This document shows positions 14,601 through 26,600 of a stretch of 64,000 nt of DNA, in pieces (position 1 is the stretch's first letter; every line of letters begins with the position of its first letter). The stretch covers positions 1,240,001 through 1,304,000 of the forward strand of contig NC_088117.1 in the NCBI RefSeq assembly GCF_036370855.1, read 5' to 3'. The translations under genes were made by a program, and so were the position numbers. Below the pieces are notes generated by a model, which saw only the letters and a program-made list of their open reading frames with translations, was not told the origin of the DNA and did not search any database. Source of the stretch: Dromaius novaehollandiae. Its lineage: Eukaryota > Chordata > Aves > Casuariiformes > Dromaiidae.

Positions 14601-17600
14601 GTCCGTTCTAAACCTGGTTCTTACTTGCAGATTTTACAGCAGGACACAGAAGCTGCTGCACTCATCTAGAATCCTACATCATTATCAATTATAATGCAAT
14701 AAAACCTTGGATGGAAGCCGCACATCAGTCCTGGCTCCCCTTTCTAAGAGGAGTTTCACTGCTTCTGCATCTGCAGCTTTAACGGCAAGGAAGAGAAGGG
14801 GTGCTGGTATCCAGCATGCATTGGGATCTGCACCTCGGTGAAGCAGCAGCTGGATTGTTGCCCATCTCTTCTGCTGTCTAAAGTTGACATGGAAAATACC
14901 AGAATCACTCATTAGCATCTTGCAAAAAACCTCTAAATGATGGTGAACTAAGATGACTCCCAGGTGCAGACATTAAAAATGGCATTTGGCAGAGACAAGA
15001 CTTCATTCTTTAGAGCAGTGTCACAACAACTGCCGTGCTCCACCCAGGCAACAATATTATTACCTGAAGAGGACATCTCACCCCTCCAAACTAAAAAGGC
15101 AGCACTTAAAAGCAGTTCCTTCGGGTTGCATGGGAATGGATAGGCAAAGTAAGGTTCCCTGCATCTCCACTATTCACTCATGTGTCACTTCTAAACGTTT
15201 AGTGTGAGACTTGTTTAATGACAGAAACAGACTGACTCCTCCTTCCTGTCATCTAAGACTGTTTGGAAGGTTCTTTCCTCTATCATACTTCATTCATCCA
15301 TCCCAAGAAAACAGAGATACTTTTTCTGTGTTTCCCTTAACCAAAGCTGGAACAAGAGCTATGCTGGACTAGGACAGTGTATTTCAGCAGGCTGATGATT
15401 CCATCTGTATTTCCATGGAGGCAAAATACACATGCACACCCCTAAAAAAGAAACCTAACACCATCAAAAAAAGCAAACAGTCCTTGGATATCACCCAGAA
15501 ACTCTACCACATAGTGATCTGGGCAGAGGCTCCTCTTTTCTCACATGGCATTAACTCATTTTTACTCACAAGCCCTACATTCAGTGCATCTTTATATTCC
15601 AATGAAAAACATGCAACGCACACACAATATTCATGAGAGAAGCAAGGGAGGTGGCAAGATGTGCCACAAAAGCCAAATGCAAGGGATGAAGGGCAAGAAG
15701 GCCAACAGGGAATTTTCATTGTGGGAATTCTAAGACGTCAAAGTGACCTACGCTGGCATAAAACCCAAGACAAAAATTTCATCATCTTTGGGGACTGCTC
15801 TGGAGGCAAAACAAAAGGCAAGATGTGGCCCTTTGGGGGATCCATAAAAGCAAGACAAAAAGACTACATTTCAGGCCACGCGGCTAAACAGACACCTGTA
15901 GAAAACAACCAGCACGGTCAAATGTAGTCAAAACTTCAAAGAGTAAGCTGAATATATTCTTATCTTTCCTCATATCCACACTACACTGCAGGTGTGCATA
16001 GCAGACTGTGACAAGCTGCAAAGTATGCAATCAGGAAAGCTTGTCTTGTTCAAGCATGAGGTCCTTAGCTTGAACTACACTTTCCAGCTTCACTCTTCAC
16101 ACTCTGCCAACCTGAATTATAACAGAGCATATAAACGAGTGGCTTCTACTGATATGAACACAAGATTTCTATAGTTAAGCAAACAAAATTATACTGACAT
16201 CTGACTAGCTTTTCCTGCAATAGCTGCACCCTTCTGTGAAATATGTGAAATACTAATTGTTGCCTTCTATGTTCAAAGAGACTTAGGAGACTCTGTCTCC
16301 CATTCATAGGGCATAAGTGAGACTTACTCTGAGATTACGCCTTCAGACACATTAGCTGTTTCTGACGGTTCTGATTGTTCATTCTGCTTGAAGATTAAAA
16401 AAATAAAAGAAAGTAGTTACAAAAATGAAAAACCACACTTTCAATGGGTGAGTCAGCATATTCAGTCATCAGAACAATAATACAAGTAATAACAGTAATA
16501 CAAGAGCATGTAATAATAATGGAATTCAGTTAACAACAGATAGGGAAATCATTTAGAAGTAATTTGTAACTAAGTTTTTTTTTAAATAAACCAAATAACT
16601 GAACATTTTCTTGCTCAATTTCCTTTGTGAGTAAAACATGCTTACAAGACTCTTACAGATTTTCAACCTGCATTATTTTGCACGAGAATGTAGAACTAGG
16701 ACCTCCAAGACCACTGTTTCCAAATCTTCTGGATTCGTATTCAACTCAGAGGAAAAGAGAAAGCAAAGCACATTTTCCTTTCTGAATCTTAGAGACCGTG
16801 ACAGAAACAAATCCTGTTTATTCCTAATTTCCTTTTCTCACTCCAAAATGAGAAGTAATAGTTTCACACTGATTTTCTGTGAATCTCTGAGCATCTGCTT
16901 TGTATACATCTCTCTCTCTCTCTTTCTTTCCTTCCCACAGAAGTCTTGCAACTTTGGTAACGGGCCACCACTTAAACATACTCTTGGAACTTGAACAGGT
17001 ATTTTACAGCAACCAAAAACTATTCTGTAGTTCATTTCCAACAAGTTTCTTGAGGGCATTTAGACCTGTGTAGCCTCTTCTGACAGCCTCAGCAACATCC
17101 TTACATTTCTACCACACAGTCCCTACCTGCCTAGGCCCCTCTTTGATTCCTTCTATCTTCTCAGACTGTTTGGAGATTCCTGACCCTCTGCTTCACCCTT
17201 GTTATCATCTCCTTCCCCACTGCATGGTTTGTACTCTTACAAAATATGTATCATGCTCCTCCACAGGACAATTTAAAGCAGGTACTTCTCTTTTCGGCAG
17301 GAGGAAGCCTAGGGTCATGAGTCTTCCTTTGTAAACACTCCCTAAGGGTCAAGAGACTCCTCTGACAGTTGAATTGCTTCTTGCTTGACACTTCAACCAT
17401 GCCAGCAGGACTCTGTGCTATCGGAACCACCTAAATCCTCTTGTCCTGCTGGGATGCTTTCGTAATTCCCACCAGTTGCCCGCTGCATCTTCACTGTCTT
17501 AAATACCTAGCAGACGTGGCCTCACATCTGTGCTATTAATACAGTGCCCTATTTCAACTGCAGAGTAAGCTTGTTTCTGCACTGGAGCTTGGTCATTTGA

Positions 17601-20600
17601 AGTAGGACTTAGTAGTGAGAGCAGAGAATACTCTGCATCCTCAGAGTGCAAGATGCACAAAAGTTCTGGCTTTTTCCTAGGGAGTCAACACAGTAAAGTA
17701 ATTCCGAAAAGTAAACTTACAGCTTGAGACGAGAATATATCATGATTCTGACATTTTAGATTAGAAATAAACCAACCTTGCAGCTGTGCAAGTTCCTCTC
17801 AGCAATATTACCCTTAAAAGATTCTGCTGGATAATACAGAATAAAGCACATGGAGAGAGCAGATAATCCTTCATCACTACACTTATTCACATCAGCTCCA
17901 CTATCGAGAAGAAGATTGACAATATCGTTGTGGGAATTAACCTGTAGAGGAGAAAATGCTTCAGGATGTTATTTTATTTTGTAAACATCTGTACTTGCAC
18001 ATACACTCACGCACTTGCAGATTTCTACATGGAAAGAATAGGCAGCAGTTTGAAAGTAGTGACAGCCAACACTGTTGAACTAATTCAGGTTTATATTTGC
18101 CACACAATAAAAACGCGATACTGAACCATGTCTTACGGGGTTCAGAATGTGTACCTTGGAGCATCCTCAAGTATATCCCTGACCTTCCTCTCTTTTTTAT
18201 AACAATTTCTACCAGATTTCACAGGAACTCAGTGAGGATTCACACACAGAAAGAGGCTAAAAGTGATTGAGATGACTGTAGGGGAAATATAGCGCCCTAA
18301 ATTATTATCTAAATTTTGCTGGACTTTACAATGAATGCCAGCTATTCAGGTAGCTGAAAAGGGCACAAAGAAAAGGGGAGGTCATCCTCCCCTACAGCAA
18401 GTCATGCATGCACAGTTTCTAACCACCACCCCTTGCCAGCAAAAACAAAATAACCCTGTCTGAATGTGATTACGACTGGACAAGAAAAAAACAGTAATAA
18501 GGACAGGGTCATACCCAAGAACGCAGATCTAGTCCACTGCATAATCACAAACGGAAAACAAACTTGACAGCTGAAATAATCTCTAATGTTTACTGAAGTG
18601 CTTCTTTTTGTAGATTATTATTTACTGTGGGGTTTGGCATGATACCATTCATTACAGATATTCCTCATGCCACACCTGCTCTTTTGTTGTTTACTGAACA
18701 TTCCCTTCACACTTACTATGTAATGGAACAAGAGAAAAATCTAATCCAGGCTACTACACCAGGAATTTCTCATCATATGGTAAAGAGTCATTCTCAGAGT
18801 CTTACAGCGGCAGCAGCAAGTGCTGTGTATCCATGTTTGTCTGCTACGTCCGGATGAGCAAGCTCATCCCTCAGAATCGTATAGACCCCATCAAAGTCTC
18901 CTTTTGCCGCTTTCTGAATTAACTGCTCTGAGGCAAGTTCTTTGGGGCCTGGAGGCCCATAAGTACTGCGGACTCCACTGAGAATGAAGTTGACGTCTGA
19001 AGTAAACTCTGCTTCACAGCACCTAGCAAAGGAGAAAAAAGCACTGATGCATTTAAGCAGCTAGGTACTCTTAGGCCGCTAATGCAATTAAAGAAAAAAC
19101 ACATCAAGAGCAAAACATGCTGCTGGGTAAGATGCAAAAATATGAACAGCTATCATTTTAAGAACTATTTCAGATAGTATAAGTTTGCTTAAATTACAGG
19201 CAGAAAGGCAAACTAGTCTAGGGGCTGCTGGCAGCAGCACACAGATTTTGGCTACAGAAGAGTCCATAAATATCCAGCCATCCAACACCTATAAAATTAG
19301 AAAGCAAAATCTAACTGCCAAGTGTTTCTACAAACAGAATATTTAGCATGCACATTCATATCTGTTTAGTATTTGATTTATATAACCAGCTTTAGCTATG
19401 GCTATAAAATACACACATGTGGCACGTGTTCCCAGCAACAAAGCAAACCAAAACATACTCTGCCTGCCCAAAGAACATCTCCATGTACAAGTATCAAGCT
19501 ACACATAAACCTAAGGCTCAGTGGGCAGTTACAAGTAGCTGCAGACTTGCTGCAGCATGTTTTCTATAGCCTTGAAGTAGAATAAGAGTTAAGACAACCA
19601 CAGAAAGGTACCATTGGTATCATAAATTGTTTGTTTCATTTAAAAAATTCCTCATTGGCAACCTGTCATCTCAAGACTATAAAAAAACTTTTGGAGAGCA
19701 GCTGCAATCATGCAACTTATATTTGAAAATAATAGATATGATTTATAAAAATCCATACATAAAAAACAAATGATCAACAGCTACCTGTGCTTATAAACAT
19801 GCATCTGCATTCTGACCAGTAAGGGGGTTACATTTGCAACAGGCCAAGGTTCTTCCTCAGGCAGCTTGGAGGTATTCTGAAAATATGAAGCATCACACTC
19901 TTTCAGAAAGGTGCAAGTCAAAGTAAGATGATCTGTGTTATGGGAATAGGCAAAAACTCCTTCAGGCAAAATATTCTTGTCATCAAAGGGGAGACGTTTA
20001 TAGCTACGGAGAAATGGGTCCCCCTCAACAGAAATATACTTCCTTTGAGAACTGGCATCAACATATCTGAAGTGTTCTGGATGATCCGAGACAGAAAAAT
20101 AACCAGGTACTTCAGTACATAGTTTAATTAGATGATTCCTCAGCCACAAGCCAACATCCTGACAGCCATCTGGATAGCTCTCAATTCCCGGTCCAAATCG
20201 CTCATCAGATTTGTACAGCCCCTTAAGAAACGAGTAAGCTCGTTAGTATCAATCAGAGATCAAACAAGTTATACAATTAAAGTCTGGTTTCTATCTCAAC
20301 TGTTCTGCCTGCATCTTATTGGTCCATTTCTTATTGGCAGAGTAATAACTGCTGAAGCCATTCTGTACTACAAAGCCTTCACAGTCAGTTTGATTCATTT
20401 AATGACAAACACATTAACTTTTCCAGTACAAGAACAGTGGAAGGCCCTAAATTTAACTACATTGGGATGTTATGTTTAGATGAAATTTCACGTAGATTTT
20501 AGCCTGAGCAGGATTCTGATTCAAGGCATATTCACACAAGGCTATCACAACCTCAAAACAGCTATTTGGAACACAAATTAACTGCTTCACTCATTGAACT

Positions 20601-22890
20601 GTTTAGCTATGGAGATAAAGAACCAGGAAAAAGCACTATGACTGGCAAGAATAAAATTTCAAGTTTGATTATAACCTGAGGGTGTTCTATTTTTCCCTTA
20701 GTTTCAGATTATACATGATCTATTCAAATTAAAGTTCTCCGAAATCCATAATTAGTGCCACATTATCAACATTCAGCAAGAATGTTATGTTCTTGTTGGC
20801 CAACTTAATGCAAAGGCTGTATGTTGTTTTGTTATATCTTTTGGATTATCTGATGAAGCACTGTTTCCTGTTGCAGAGATACCCATGTATCAGTATGAGG
20901 GGAGGGCTGCCCTACGCTGGGCACTTTTCAGATACACCTCCTTCTTCTTTGAAAACAAAGAATTATAAACTCTTAGAAAACAAGTTTTCTAGCTTCTACT
21001 AGTAGCAGCAGGCCTGGAAATGATACAAAAGAGACAACTAGCTATCTCGATACTCCAGAATGCTCTTTGTCTCCACAGTCTCTTCAAATGCAGTATTTTT
21101 CAGTTTCATATTGCTGGCTTCTTAATATGTCTGTTGAGAGTACTGACTAGCTAATGAGTTCTTCATCTAGCAAGGGGAGTAAATACTGAAGACTTCTACA
21201 TTAGAAACTGGAAAAAGAAACTCTTCTAGGCATCAGATTTTCAGTTCTAGACAGACAGTATCACATTATCTCCTTCAATATTTCCCTAAGCAAAAGTTGT
21301 GTACAGTAGAAGTTGAGTAGTTCAAGAGAGCAACCTAGCTTACTGGAGACTGAAGCATGACACTTTTGCTCTAAACAACCCAAACACTAATGGAGCTGCC
21401 TGAAAAAAAAAAAAAAAACACTCAAATTTTCCTGTACTCATGCTGACTTTGAAAGGCAGGGAAATCATGGTAACAGCACAACATTTTTCCAGTTACCTGA
21501 AATTTTCTGCCGTCCTTCCATTCCCAAGTCCCATAGCCTTCTACGTGGCTGAGATAAAACGCTCCAATGAATTTGGAACCATCAGGCCAGTAGCATATCC
21601 CTTTCCCATGGCAATGGTCCATGTACAACTGTCCCGTGTATCTCTGTAATCCACCACAAAGAGAAGGGACAGTAAGAATGATACCGTTCAGAGGACAGAA
21701 ATAAGTGAATTTTTAATTGCCTCCTTAATGCAACAGAGCAGCACTAACAAGGTGCAGGAAACTGAGGATGAAACTGTTATACAGTTAAGAAAGACTAGGC
21801 AAAATCTCAACTTCACTGTAGTCACTGTCTTCAAAACTCCACCAAGATTTTACCAGTTGCCACAGCAGCTCTTCCATCATGTAGCAATCATGATGGAAGA
21901 TCATACTATTTTAGCAGATGTGTCTCAGTGTTCATATCGTTGATATGCTGCCAAATGATGCAGGCTAAACCAAGACCTATCAAAGTGTTCAACACCTCTC
22001 ACAAAGACCTGTATCCCAATAAACATTTGGTTGGGAAATTTTGCATCCGACAAAACAGGGCATTCAGCATAGCCATGAAAACACGTATTTTGCTAAAAAA
22101 CAAGCAGCCGAATACATAAAACCCAGTAAAACCAAACGAAAAACACCTAGCTAACATGCTTATAAATCAATTTTTTCATTACAGAAGGAAAGAACCTCCA
22201 CACATAGAGAATATTCCTACTTCCAAATGACAAAACTCTGCTTGGAGAAAGAGCTATCGCTCAAATGACTCTCGGCAACGGCATCACGGCAGCCATCTGC
22301 TTACCCTGAGCGTGAGGGCAGACCAAGTCCTTCGAAGCAGGGGGGCAAAAGCACGTTATCTGGGAACTTGTGTCCCGATTTGCATTTTAGCAGCAAATAT
22401 ATTATTAACCTGAACACAGAGCAACAGAATGCCCCCAAAGGGCAGCAAGGGCCAGCGCGCTGGCCGAGCAGGTGCTCGGATGTTGCAGGGGAGCTGGGAA
22501 AGCGCTCGCTTTACTAAGAAATAAGGCGAAACCGCCTAGTTTGCCCCAAAACCAGAGACGAGAGGAGAGATGCAAGCCTAGGAAAAACCTGCATTTCAGA
22601 GACCCATCTCCTTGCCAAATGGACCGGTGGGGAACACGAAGGCAGAAAGCCCTGCACGGCGCGCTCCCACCGCCTGGCCCGGCTCCCCGGCCCGGCCCAG
22701 GCCGGGGGGCGGCGGCGGGGGGCCCCGCTTGCAGCCGGTTGCGCCAGGCAGGGCGCTCCCCGACGGCGGCTCCCCGCGGCCCGCGCACCTCGCCGCCCCC
22801 AGGCCCGCTGCCGTCGCCGGGCGCTGCCGCCTCCTCTGCGCCGCCCTCGGCCGCCGCCTGACTGGAAACTCGCTCGGCACCGGCCTCCAT
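2500..22890 (-). CDS. ANKMY1: ANKMY1, ankyrin repeat and MYND domain protein 1 (15 exons read; last exon not found)
   Basis: Seen: fifteen minus-strand exons with AG/GT borders, 22789-22890, 21497-21643, 19785-20221, 18806-19022, 17777-17941, 16328-16386, 14706-14877, 14119-14241, 11124-11294, 10316-10423, 8562-8693, 7598-7711, 5779-5944, 4874-4940 and 2500-2654. Their lengths sum to 2335 nt and every junction keeps the frame, giving about 778 residues. Domain order: a low-complexity Ala/Gly/Glu N-terminus (1-34), MORN repeats (about 35-110), a linker, ankyrin repeats (about 250-640), a charged helical stretch (650-725) and a MYND zinc finger (734-774). This order is diagnostic of ANKMY1. The MYND and ankyrin parts imply protein-protein contacts; the cellular role is poorly known. 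The human protein, as I recall, is about 940 residues, so a short 5' exon and the 3' end may be missing. The start is an ATG in a GCCGCCATGG context within a CpG island. The terminal exon must lie below position 2499. Confidence 0.9.
4874..4940 (-). CDS. ANKMY1: ANKMY1 exon 14, basic linker
   Basis: 67 nt, acceptor GTGTAG and donor GAG|GTAGGT. It encodes [20 protein letters not shown] and V, with split codons on both sides (TTG before, AGG after) that join exactly to exons 13 and 15. It is a basic low-complexity linker before the zinc finger. Confidence 0.82.
5779..5944 (-). CDS. ANKMY1: ANKMY1 exon 13, charged helical segment
   Basis: 166 nt, acceptor TTGCAG and donor AAAT|GTTAGT. It encodes [19 protein letters not shown], then a highly charged stretch ending RRSKK. 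It is probably helical or coiled and links the ankyrin domain to the MYND finger. Confidence 0.85.
7598..7711 (-). CDS. ANKMY1: ANKMY1 exon 12, last ankyrin repeat
   Basis: 38 codons, phase 0 at both ends, acceptor TTTTTCAG and donor CAG|GTATGA. It begins [17 protein letters not shown] and includes [13 protein letters not shown]. Confidence 0.9.
8439..8459 (+). repeat. Poly-A run in an ANKMY1 intron
   Basis: A run of about 21 As. A similar A run lies at 21402-21419, and a C-then-A run at 7032-7050. They are simple-sequence tracts without a recognisable retroposon in front. Confidence 0.8.
8562..8693 (-). CDS. ANKMY1: ANKMY1 exon 11, ankyrin repeat
   Basis: 44 codons, phase 0 at both ends, acceptor TTTGCAG and donor TTG|GTGAGA. 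It contains [20 protein letters not shown] and then a helical stretch ending KAQRIAL, continued in exon 12 by [12 protein letters not shown]. Confidence 0.92.
10316..10423 (-). CDS. ANKMY1: ANKMY1 exon 10, ankyrin repeat
   Basis: 36 codons, phase 0 at both ends, acceptor CTACACAG and donor TTG|GTGAGC. It contains [17 protein letters not shown], then [16 protein letters not shown]. Confidence 0.9.
11124..11294 (-). CDS. ANKMY1: ANKMY1 exon 9, linker and ankyrin repeat
   Basis: 57 codons, phase 0 at both ends, acceptor TCACTTAG and donor GAG|GTAAGA. A Pro/Gly-rich segment ([20 protein letters not shown]) leads into [17 protein letters not shown], which the next exon completes as [17 protein letters not shown]. 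Confidence 0.88.
11940..13484 (+). mobile_element. CR1 LINE, 5'-truncated, in an ANKMY1 intron
   Basis: It begins within the reverse transcriptase ([16 protein letters not shown]) and continues through [20 protein letters not shown]-type motifs, [11 protein letters not shown]-like sequence near 12610-12640, and the 3' part ([18 protein letters not shown]). It ends near a TTCTGTGAAATGA stretch typical of CR1 3' ends. Multiple stops and frame changes make it inactive. It is antisense to ANKMY1, in the intron between exons 9 and 8. Confidence 0.92.
12042..12143 (+). repeat. Perfect 51-bp tandem duplication inside the CR1
   Basis: Units 12042-12092 and 12093-12143 are identical, each running from agaaagcaaatgtcac to aggaggatctgc. 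The unit is 17 codons long and duplicates the [17 protein letters not shown] block of the reverse transcriptase without changing frame. Confidence 0.95.
14119..14241 (-). CDS. ANKMY1: ANKMY1 exon 8, ankyrin repeat
   Basis: 41 codons, phase 0 at both ends, acceptor TTTTTCAG and donor GAG|GTATAT. It reads [20 protein letters not shown], then [20 protein letters not shown]. The TPLHIA core and the following helix are canonical ankyrin. Confidence 0.92.
14706..14877 (-). CDS. ANKMY1: ANKMY1 exon 7, ankyrin repeats
   Basis: 172 nt. It contains [20 protein letters not shown], then [20 protein letters not shown] and ARTDVR, about one and a half ankyrin repeats. The acceptor is CTTTAG. The donor AAG|GTTTTA is poor after the GT; if it is skipped, the reading continues only a few codons to a stop. 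Confidence 0.88.
16328..16386 (-). CDS. ANKMY1: ANKMY1 exon 6, short polar linker
   Basis: 59 nt, acceptor CTTCAAG and donor AGA|GTAAGT. It encodes [19 protein letters not shown] plus two bases that join the A of exon 7 to make Glu. It is an acidic, serine-rich insert between ankyrin repeats, supported mainly by splice sites and phase. Confidence 0.75.
17777..17941 (-). CDS. ANKMY1: ANKMY1 exon 5, ankyrin repeat
   Basis: 55 codons, phase 0 at both ends, acceptor TCTACAG. It contains [20 protein letters not shown] followed by [10 protein letters not shown], a standard ankyrin hairpin and helix. The donor AAG|GTTGGT is weaker than consensus but keeps the frame. Confidence 0.9.
18806..19022 (-). 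CDS. ANKMY1: ANKMY1 exon 4, start of the ankyrin region
   Basis: 217 nt, acceptor TGCTAG and donor GCCGCT|GTAAGA. It encodes a helical segment ([20 protein letters not shown]) and ends in the ankyrin core [10 protein letters not shown], completed by the next exon as [19 protein letters not shown]. Confidence 0.9.
19785..20221 (-). CDS. ANKMY1: ANKMY1 exon 3, third MORN unit and linker
   Basis: 437 nt, phase 0 to phase 2, acceptor CTTAAG and donor CACAG|GTAGCT. It opens with [19 protein letters not shown], the third MORN-like unit, followed by DVGLW and about 120 residues of non-repeat linker ending MHVYKH. The AG left at the donor joins the G of the next exon to form an Arg codon. Confidence 0.9.
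21497..21643 (-). CDS. ANKMY1: ANKMY1 exon 2, MORN repeats
   Basis: 49 codons, phase 0 at both ends, acceptor TTACAG and donor CAG|GTAACT. It reads [20 protein letters not shown], then [20 protein letters not shown]. These are two MORN units with the typical G-x-G and DG-x-x-F/Y-x-G spacing. MORN repeats are known from junctophilins and PIP kinases and are thought to contact membranes or other proteins. Confidence 0.9.
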
Positions 22891-23600
22891 GGCGGCGGCC
22901 CCCGCCGACGGCTCCGCAGCGGCCGCGCTCCGCCTCGGCGGCGCCCGCGTTGCCGTGGAGACGGTAGCGGGGCGAGGGAGGCGGGGCCGCCGCCGGGCCC
23001 CGGCAGCGCCTCCGCAGCGGCCCGGAGGCCCCGGAGCGTCTGCAGCGAAGGCCTGAGGAGGAAAGGCCCGGAGAGTCCTCGCTTCGTGCAGCCTGGGGTG
23101 CCTTCTCCTCGCTTACAGTCTGCAGGGGGCCGAAGCTGCTCCGCAGGAGCCGGGGCGCGGCGTTTGCTGGGGCTGCCCCCACCTCCCGCACGGCTCCTGC
23201 AGGGCCAGCGGCTCTCCCCGCTGAGGCCTGCGCGCGCTCGCCGTCACCCTGCCGTGGCTAGCTCCTGAGGAGCAATTTCTGGGAAAGGCATCGTTCAAAT
23301 ATACTGCATCGCACAACCCCTTACGTTCTGCAGGGGAGAGATGAGAGGGGAATTGGCGCAACGCAGCCCAGCAGAGAAGAAGCACGGAGCGTCACGGGTG
23401 AGGTGGAAGGAGTCCCTACAGTTGGCGTATGGCAAACTGTTCCTGGAGCAGCCCGTCCCTCGACAGCCAGCCCCCGCCTGCCCGCCGCGGCTGGAGCCAG
23501 GCCCATCTCCCAGGCCGACCCTCAAACACTCCTGGCGAGCTCGCTCGACCTCATGCACACCGGCGTTACACCGCCAGCACCGCTTCGCAAGTGGTTGGTG
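22430..23600. promoter_or_regulatory. CpG island, ANKMY1 promoter, probably bidirectional
   Basis: The sequence changes abruptly from AT-rich to very GC- and CpG-rich, most densely at 22660-23040, across the ANKMY1 ATG at 22890. GC boxes (ggcggg, ccgccc) occur on both strands and no TATA box is evident. Many long overlapping frames here come from the lack of AT-rich stop codons and are not genes. The DUSP28-like remnant on the plus strand 4 kb away would fit an ancestral head-to-head pair sharing this island. Confidence 0.8.
22789..22890 (-). CDS. ANKMY1: ANKMY1 exon 1, N-terminus
   Basis: The ATG is at 22890-22888 in a GCCGCCATGG Kozak context. The exon encodes 34 residues rich in Ala, Gly and Glu and ends GGCGAG|GTGCGC in phase 0, which fits the phase-0 start of the next exon. 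The donor is the best phase-compatible GT in this GC-rich stretch, but others exist, and a further small exon may lie in the 1.1-kb intron before 21643. Confidence 0.65.
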
Positions 23601-26600
23601 AGCTCCACGCTTGCACGGTGAATAACAGCAAGAGCAGAGCTTCATCGTTACTTTAGCACGACCAGCTGTCGCAGAAATGCACCAAGTCTACATCGGTCTA
23701 AGTTACCACATGGCCAGAGCAGCGACCGCTTCAGAGCCACGGCTCTGAGACCTCTCGGCCTCCTAAAAGACTTGTTCGCCACGAGCACAGCAGCGACTCC
23801 CACCCTGCACCTACTCAGCACAGCCTGTTGCATTACTCTTCTAACCCGCCAGAATTCAGCCGCTGCTGGGCAGGTTTTGGTGGCACCAGTGCTCTTTTTT
23901 CCATCGTTGCTACCCAGACACTTTGAAGCGGTTGAAAGCAGCCTAGCGTAGCAAATTTGGGTAGTTTACACTTCCTTGTCTTCTTTGGGGTTATTCTAAT
24001 GCCCATGTCGTACAGTTTAAGTTCATAATGCTTTGTCTACACCCAGAAGCCAGGAGGGTGGTCACATCCTTTCTTATCCCCTAAAGAGGGGTGGCATTTC
24101 AGGTAAAGCCATGGTGATTCTAAGCTGAGATCTGTGGGCAAGAGACATAAAAAAAATGGGAGGTGGAATATCTTTTCCTCTTGACAAAGAACAAGCAGAG
24201 AAAGAAAACCCTCTGCCTACTCTTAAAGAGGCTTTTTTCTTGAACCAGTAGGTGGTATAATTAGATGCCCTGGCATGCTAGAAAATATTGACAGTAACAT
24301 CTCCAGATAACTTGGTTGCAGGGCTCCGTACCAGGAGAGCTTATCATGGGTTGGTTTAGTGTTTAAAAAAATCCTCACAAATGCCAGATTTTCCAGCATT
24401 ATAAAAAGAGCCAGCTAATCAGTTTAAACCTCCCTTTCCCTTTCTTTATGAAGAAAGCACTGTCAATCTGAAGCTAGTAAGTCAATTTATAGTAAGACAA
24501 ATGGGGAACTTTTCCTTAAGTCTCTGCTGAGCATGACAGCCCATGAAAGAACTTTTATTCAAATGTCATTTGAGCTTTAAAAACTTTTGATCTGCATTTT
24601 TATTTATTGTTTGTGAAAACCTTACCAGTCTCTGGTTTAATTTCCAGGATTCCTCTTAGGCTGTACCTGCCAGAATTACTGAAGCCATAATCTCCGTGAC
24701 AGAAATTCAGAATGTTGAATCAATAAGGAATAGAAACCAGTGCATTGTAATCTGAAAACAATAGACTGGACATGTAATACCAGGGTATGAAACATCCCGT
24801 ACAGTAAGTGTACTTCAGATGTTTTTAAGTGGAAATGTACTCTCTAAATAGCTGGTAAATTCTGCTGAGCATGCCATCAGGTGTGAATCTTAGGTCACAC
24901 AGCTCTCATATATCCCTGTGAGAAATGTGGAGTAGTTTCTATTGTAAGTTGTGATGGGAGGTTATCGTTTATTAGGAGTAAATTATGGATAAGATACTAT
25001 TTGCAGAAAAAATACAGGACTGGAAGAGACCTTTTGGAATTGCATCCTATCATTTTTTCTTTTAACTATACTGTTCATGCTGCATCATAAAACTAGGTCC
25101 TGTGCCCCATTATTCCTGTTTAAAAAGTAGTAATGTCACAGCCCAGCCTGAATTATAAATGGTTTATATATCCTTTTTCCTTCTGTTAACATTTCTTCCA
25201 CTTTGAATTCCTCTTGCCTGGCCAAAATACCACACACAGTTCTGGGTGAAGTGCCTTCTATGTTTACATTTCCCTATTTTTTCATCTGCTACACCGTAGG
25301 ATGGTTTCTGCTTATGTTTTATTCCTGAAGCTGTCTTGTGGCTCCTAAGCATCCAATGGTTAGCTAACACCTTTTCCTTGGAGGTGATCTCTGATATCTC
25401 CAGCTGTAAGAGTTCTTCTTTGCCCCCACATAACCAAATTGTCACTTGTTAGCACTGTGTTTTGTACCAATCATTCCATTTCCTTCCACTATGTTGGCCG
25501 GTGTCACCTGACTTAGTAGTGCCTCTCAGCTTTTTGTCATCAACAAACAGTCACGTACTCTTTTTGTGTCAAGACCAGAAATGAAAATGTTAACCAAAAT
25601 CAGTCTGACACTTGATCCTCAAGGGAGTCCACTAGTCACCTGTATTCAACTATACAGCACTTTTTTCAGCATGGATATTTGTTGCTTTCATTTTTTTAGC
25701 TCCTCGTGCCCTCCCCATACCCATCGCTTACAGTTTTTTAGAAAGCTCCACTTTAACCAGAAGACTTTTTTTCCATTGCAGTGCACCAACTCTTTTACTG
25801 AATTCCAGTGCGATTAGAGATCGTTGATCTTTCTTTTCAATGGAATCATTCACCCTATCAAAAAAGATATTAGTTGGGCACAATCTACCATGATAAACCC
25901 ATGTCATATTTATTGTATTTTCAAAATACTCCCTATATACTCAGAGAAGATCAGGATCTTTATAAAATGCAGCCAGTCTCTTCTTTTTAATTCAGGCCAG
26001 TAGAGGGAGTGATGACTGCTATATGTAGAGTACACAAACAAACCCAAGAGAAAAAAATAGGACTCCGTCTGCCTGTCGACTGTCTGTCTCACTGCTAATA
26101 ACCCTAACCATCAGCCTATAGAGTCATGCTTTTTCTAGCAGCCAGGATGACAGCAAGTCCAACCAGTAGAACTAACTTTATAGTCTGATGACAACTGCAT
26201 TAGAGTGAGAGGTGGGAGAGGTGAGTCTGAACCCCGTCCCACTAAAGTAAGCTTTAAGGTCAGGTTTGCCACTTCTAGGATGAACACACTACAGAAGTAT
26301 GACAATTCTTTCCTGTAATACCTCTTTAAAAAGAATAAATAACAAAAGAAGTGCAAAGGTCGTTGAGATTTTCATCACAAAGTACCTAGGAAACTTCAAA
26401 TAATGTATTAAGCAAAATGAATATTTTTCATTTTGATTAATTTTGTAAAATCTTCTGTCCCTCAGAAGATGAGGGCCCTCCTGGGCCCTTATTCTAGGCA
26501 AGGTGCAACATGCCCTATTTCTTTTCTATTTCATTCTAACTCAAATCAATAATGTCAGCGCTTACTGTAACAGTAGTTTTCCAGTGAACAATAGCCTGAA

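Noticed and set aside
22405-23268. Several long frames of up to 225 codons on both strands in the GC-rich block
   Set aside because: These are low-complexity Arg/Pro/Gly/Ala translations of a CpG island. Only the 34-codon ANKMY1 exon 1 is supported by phase and context.
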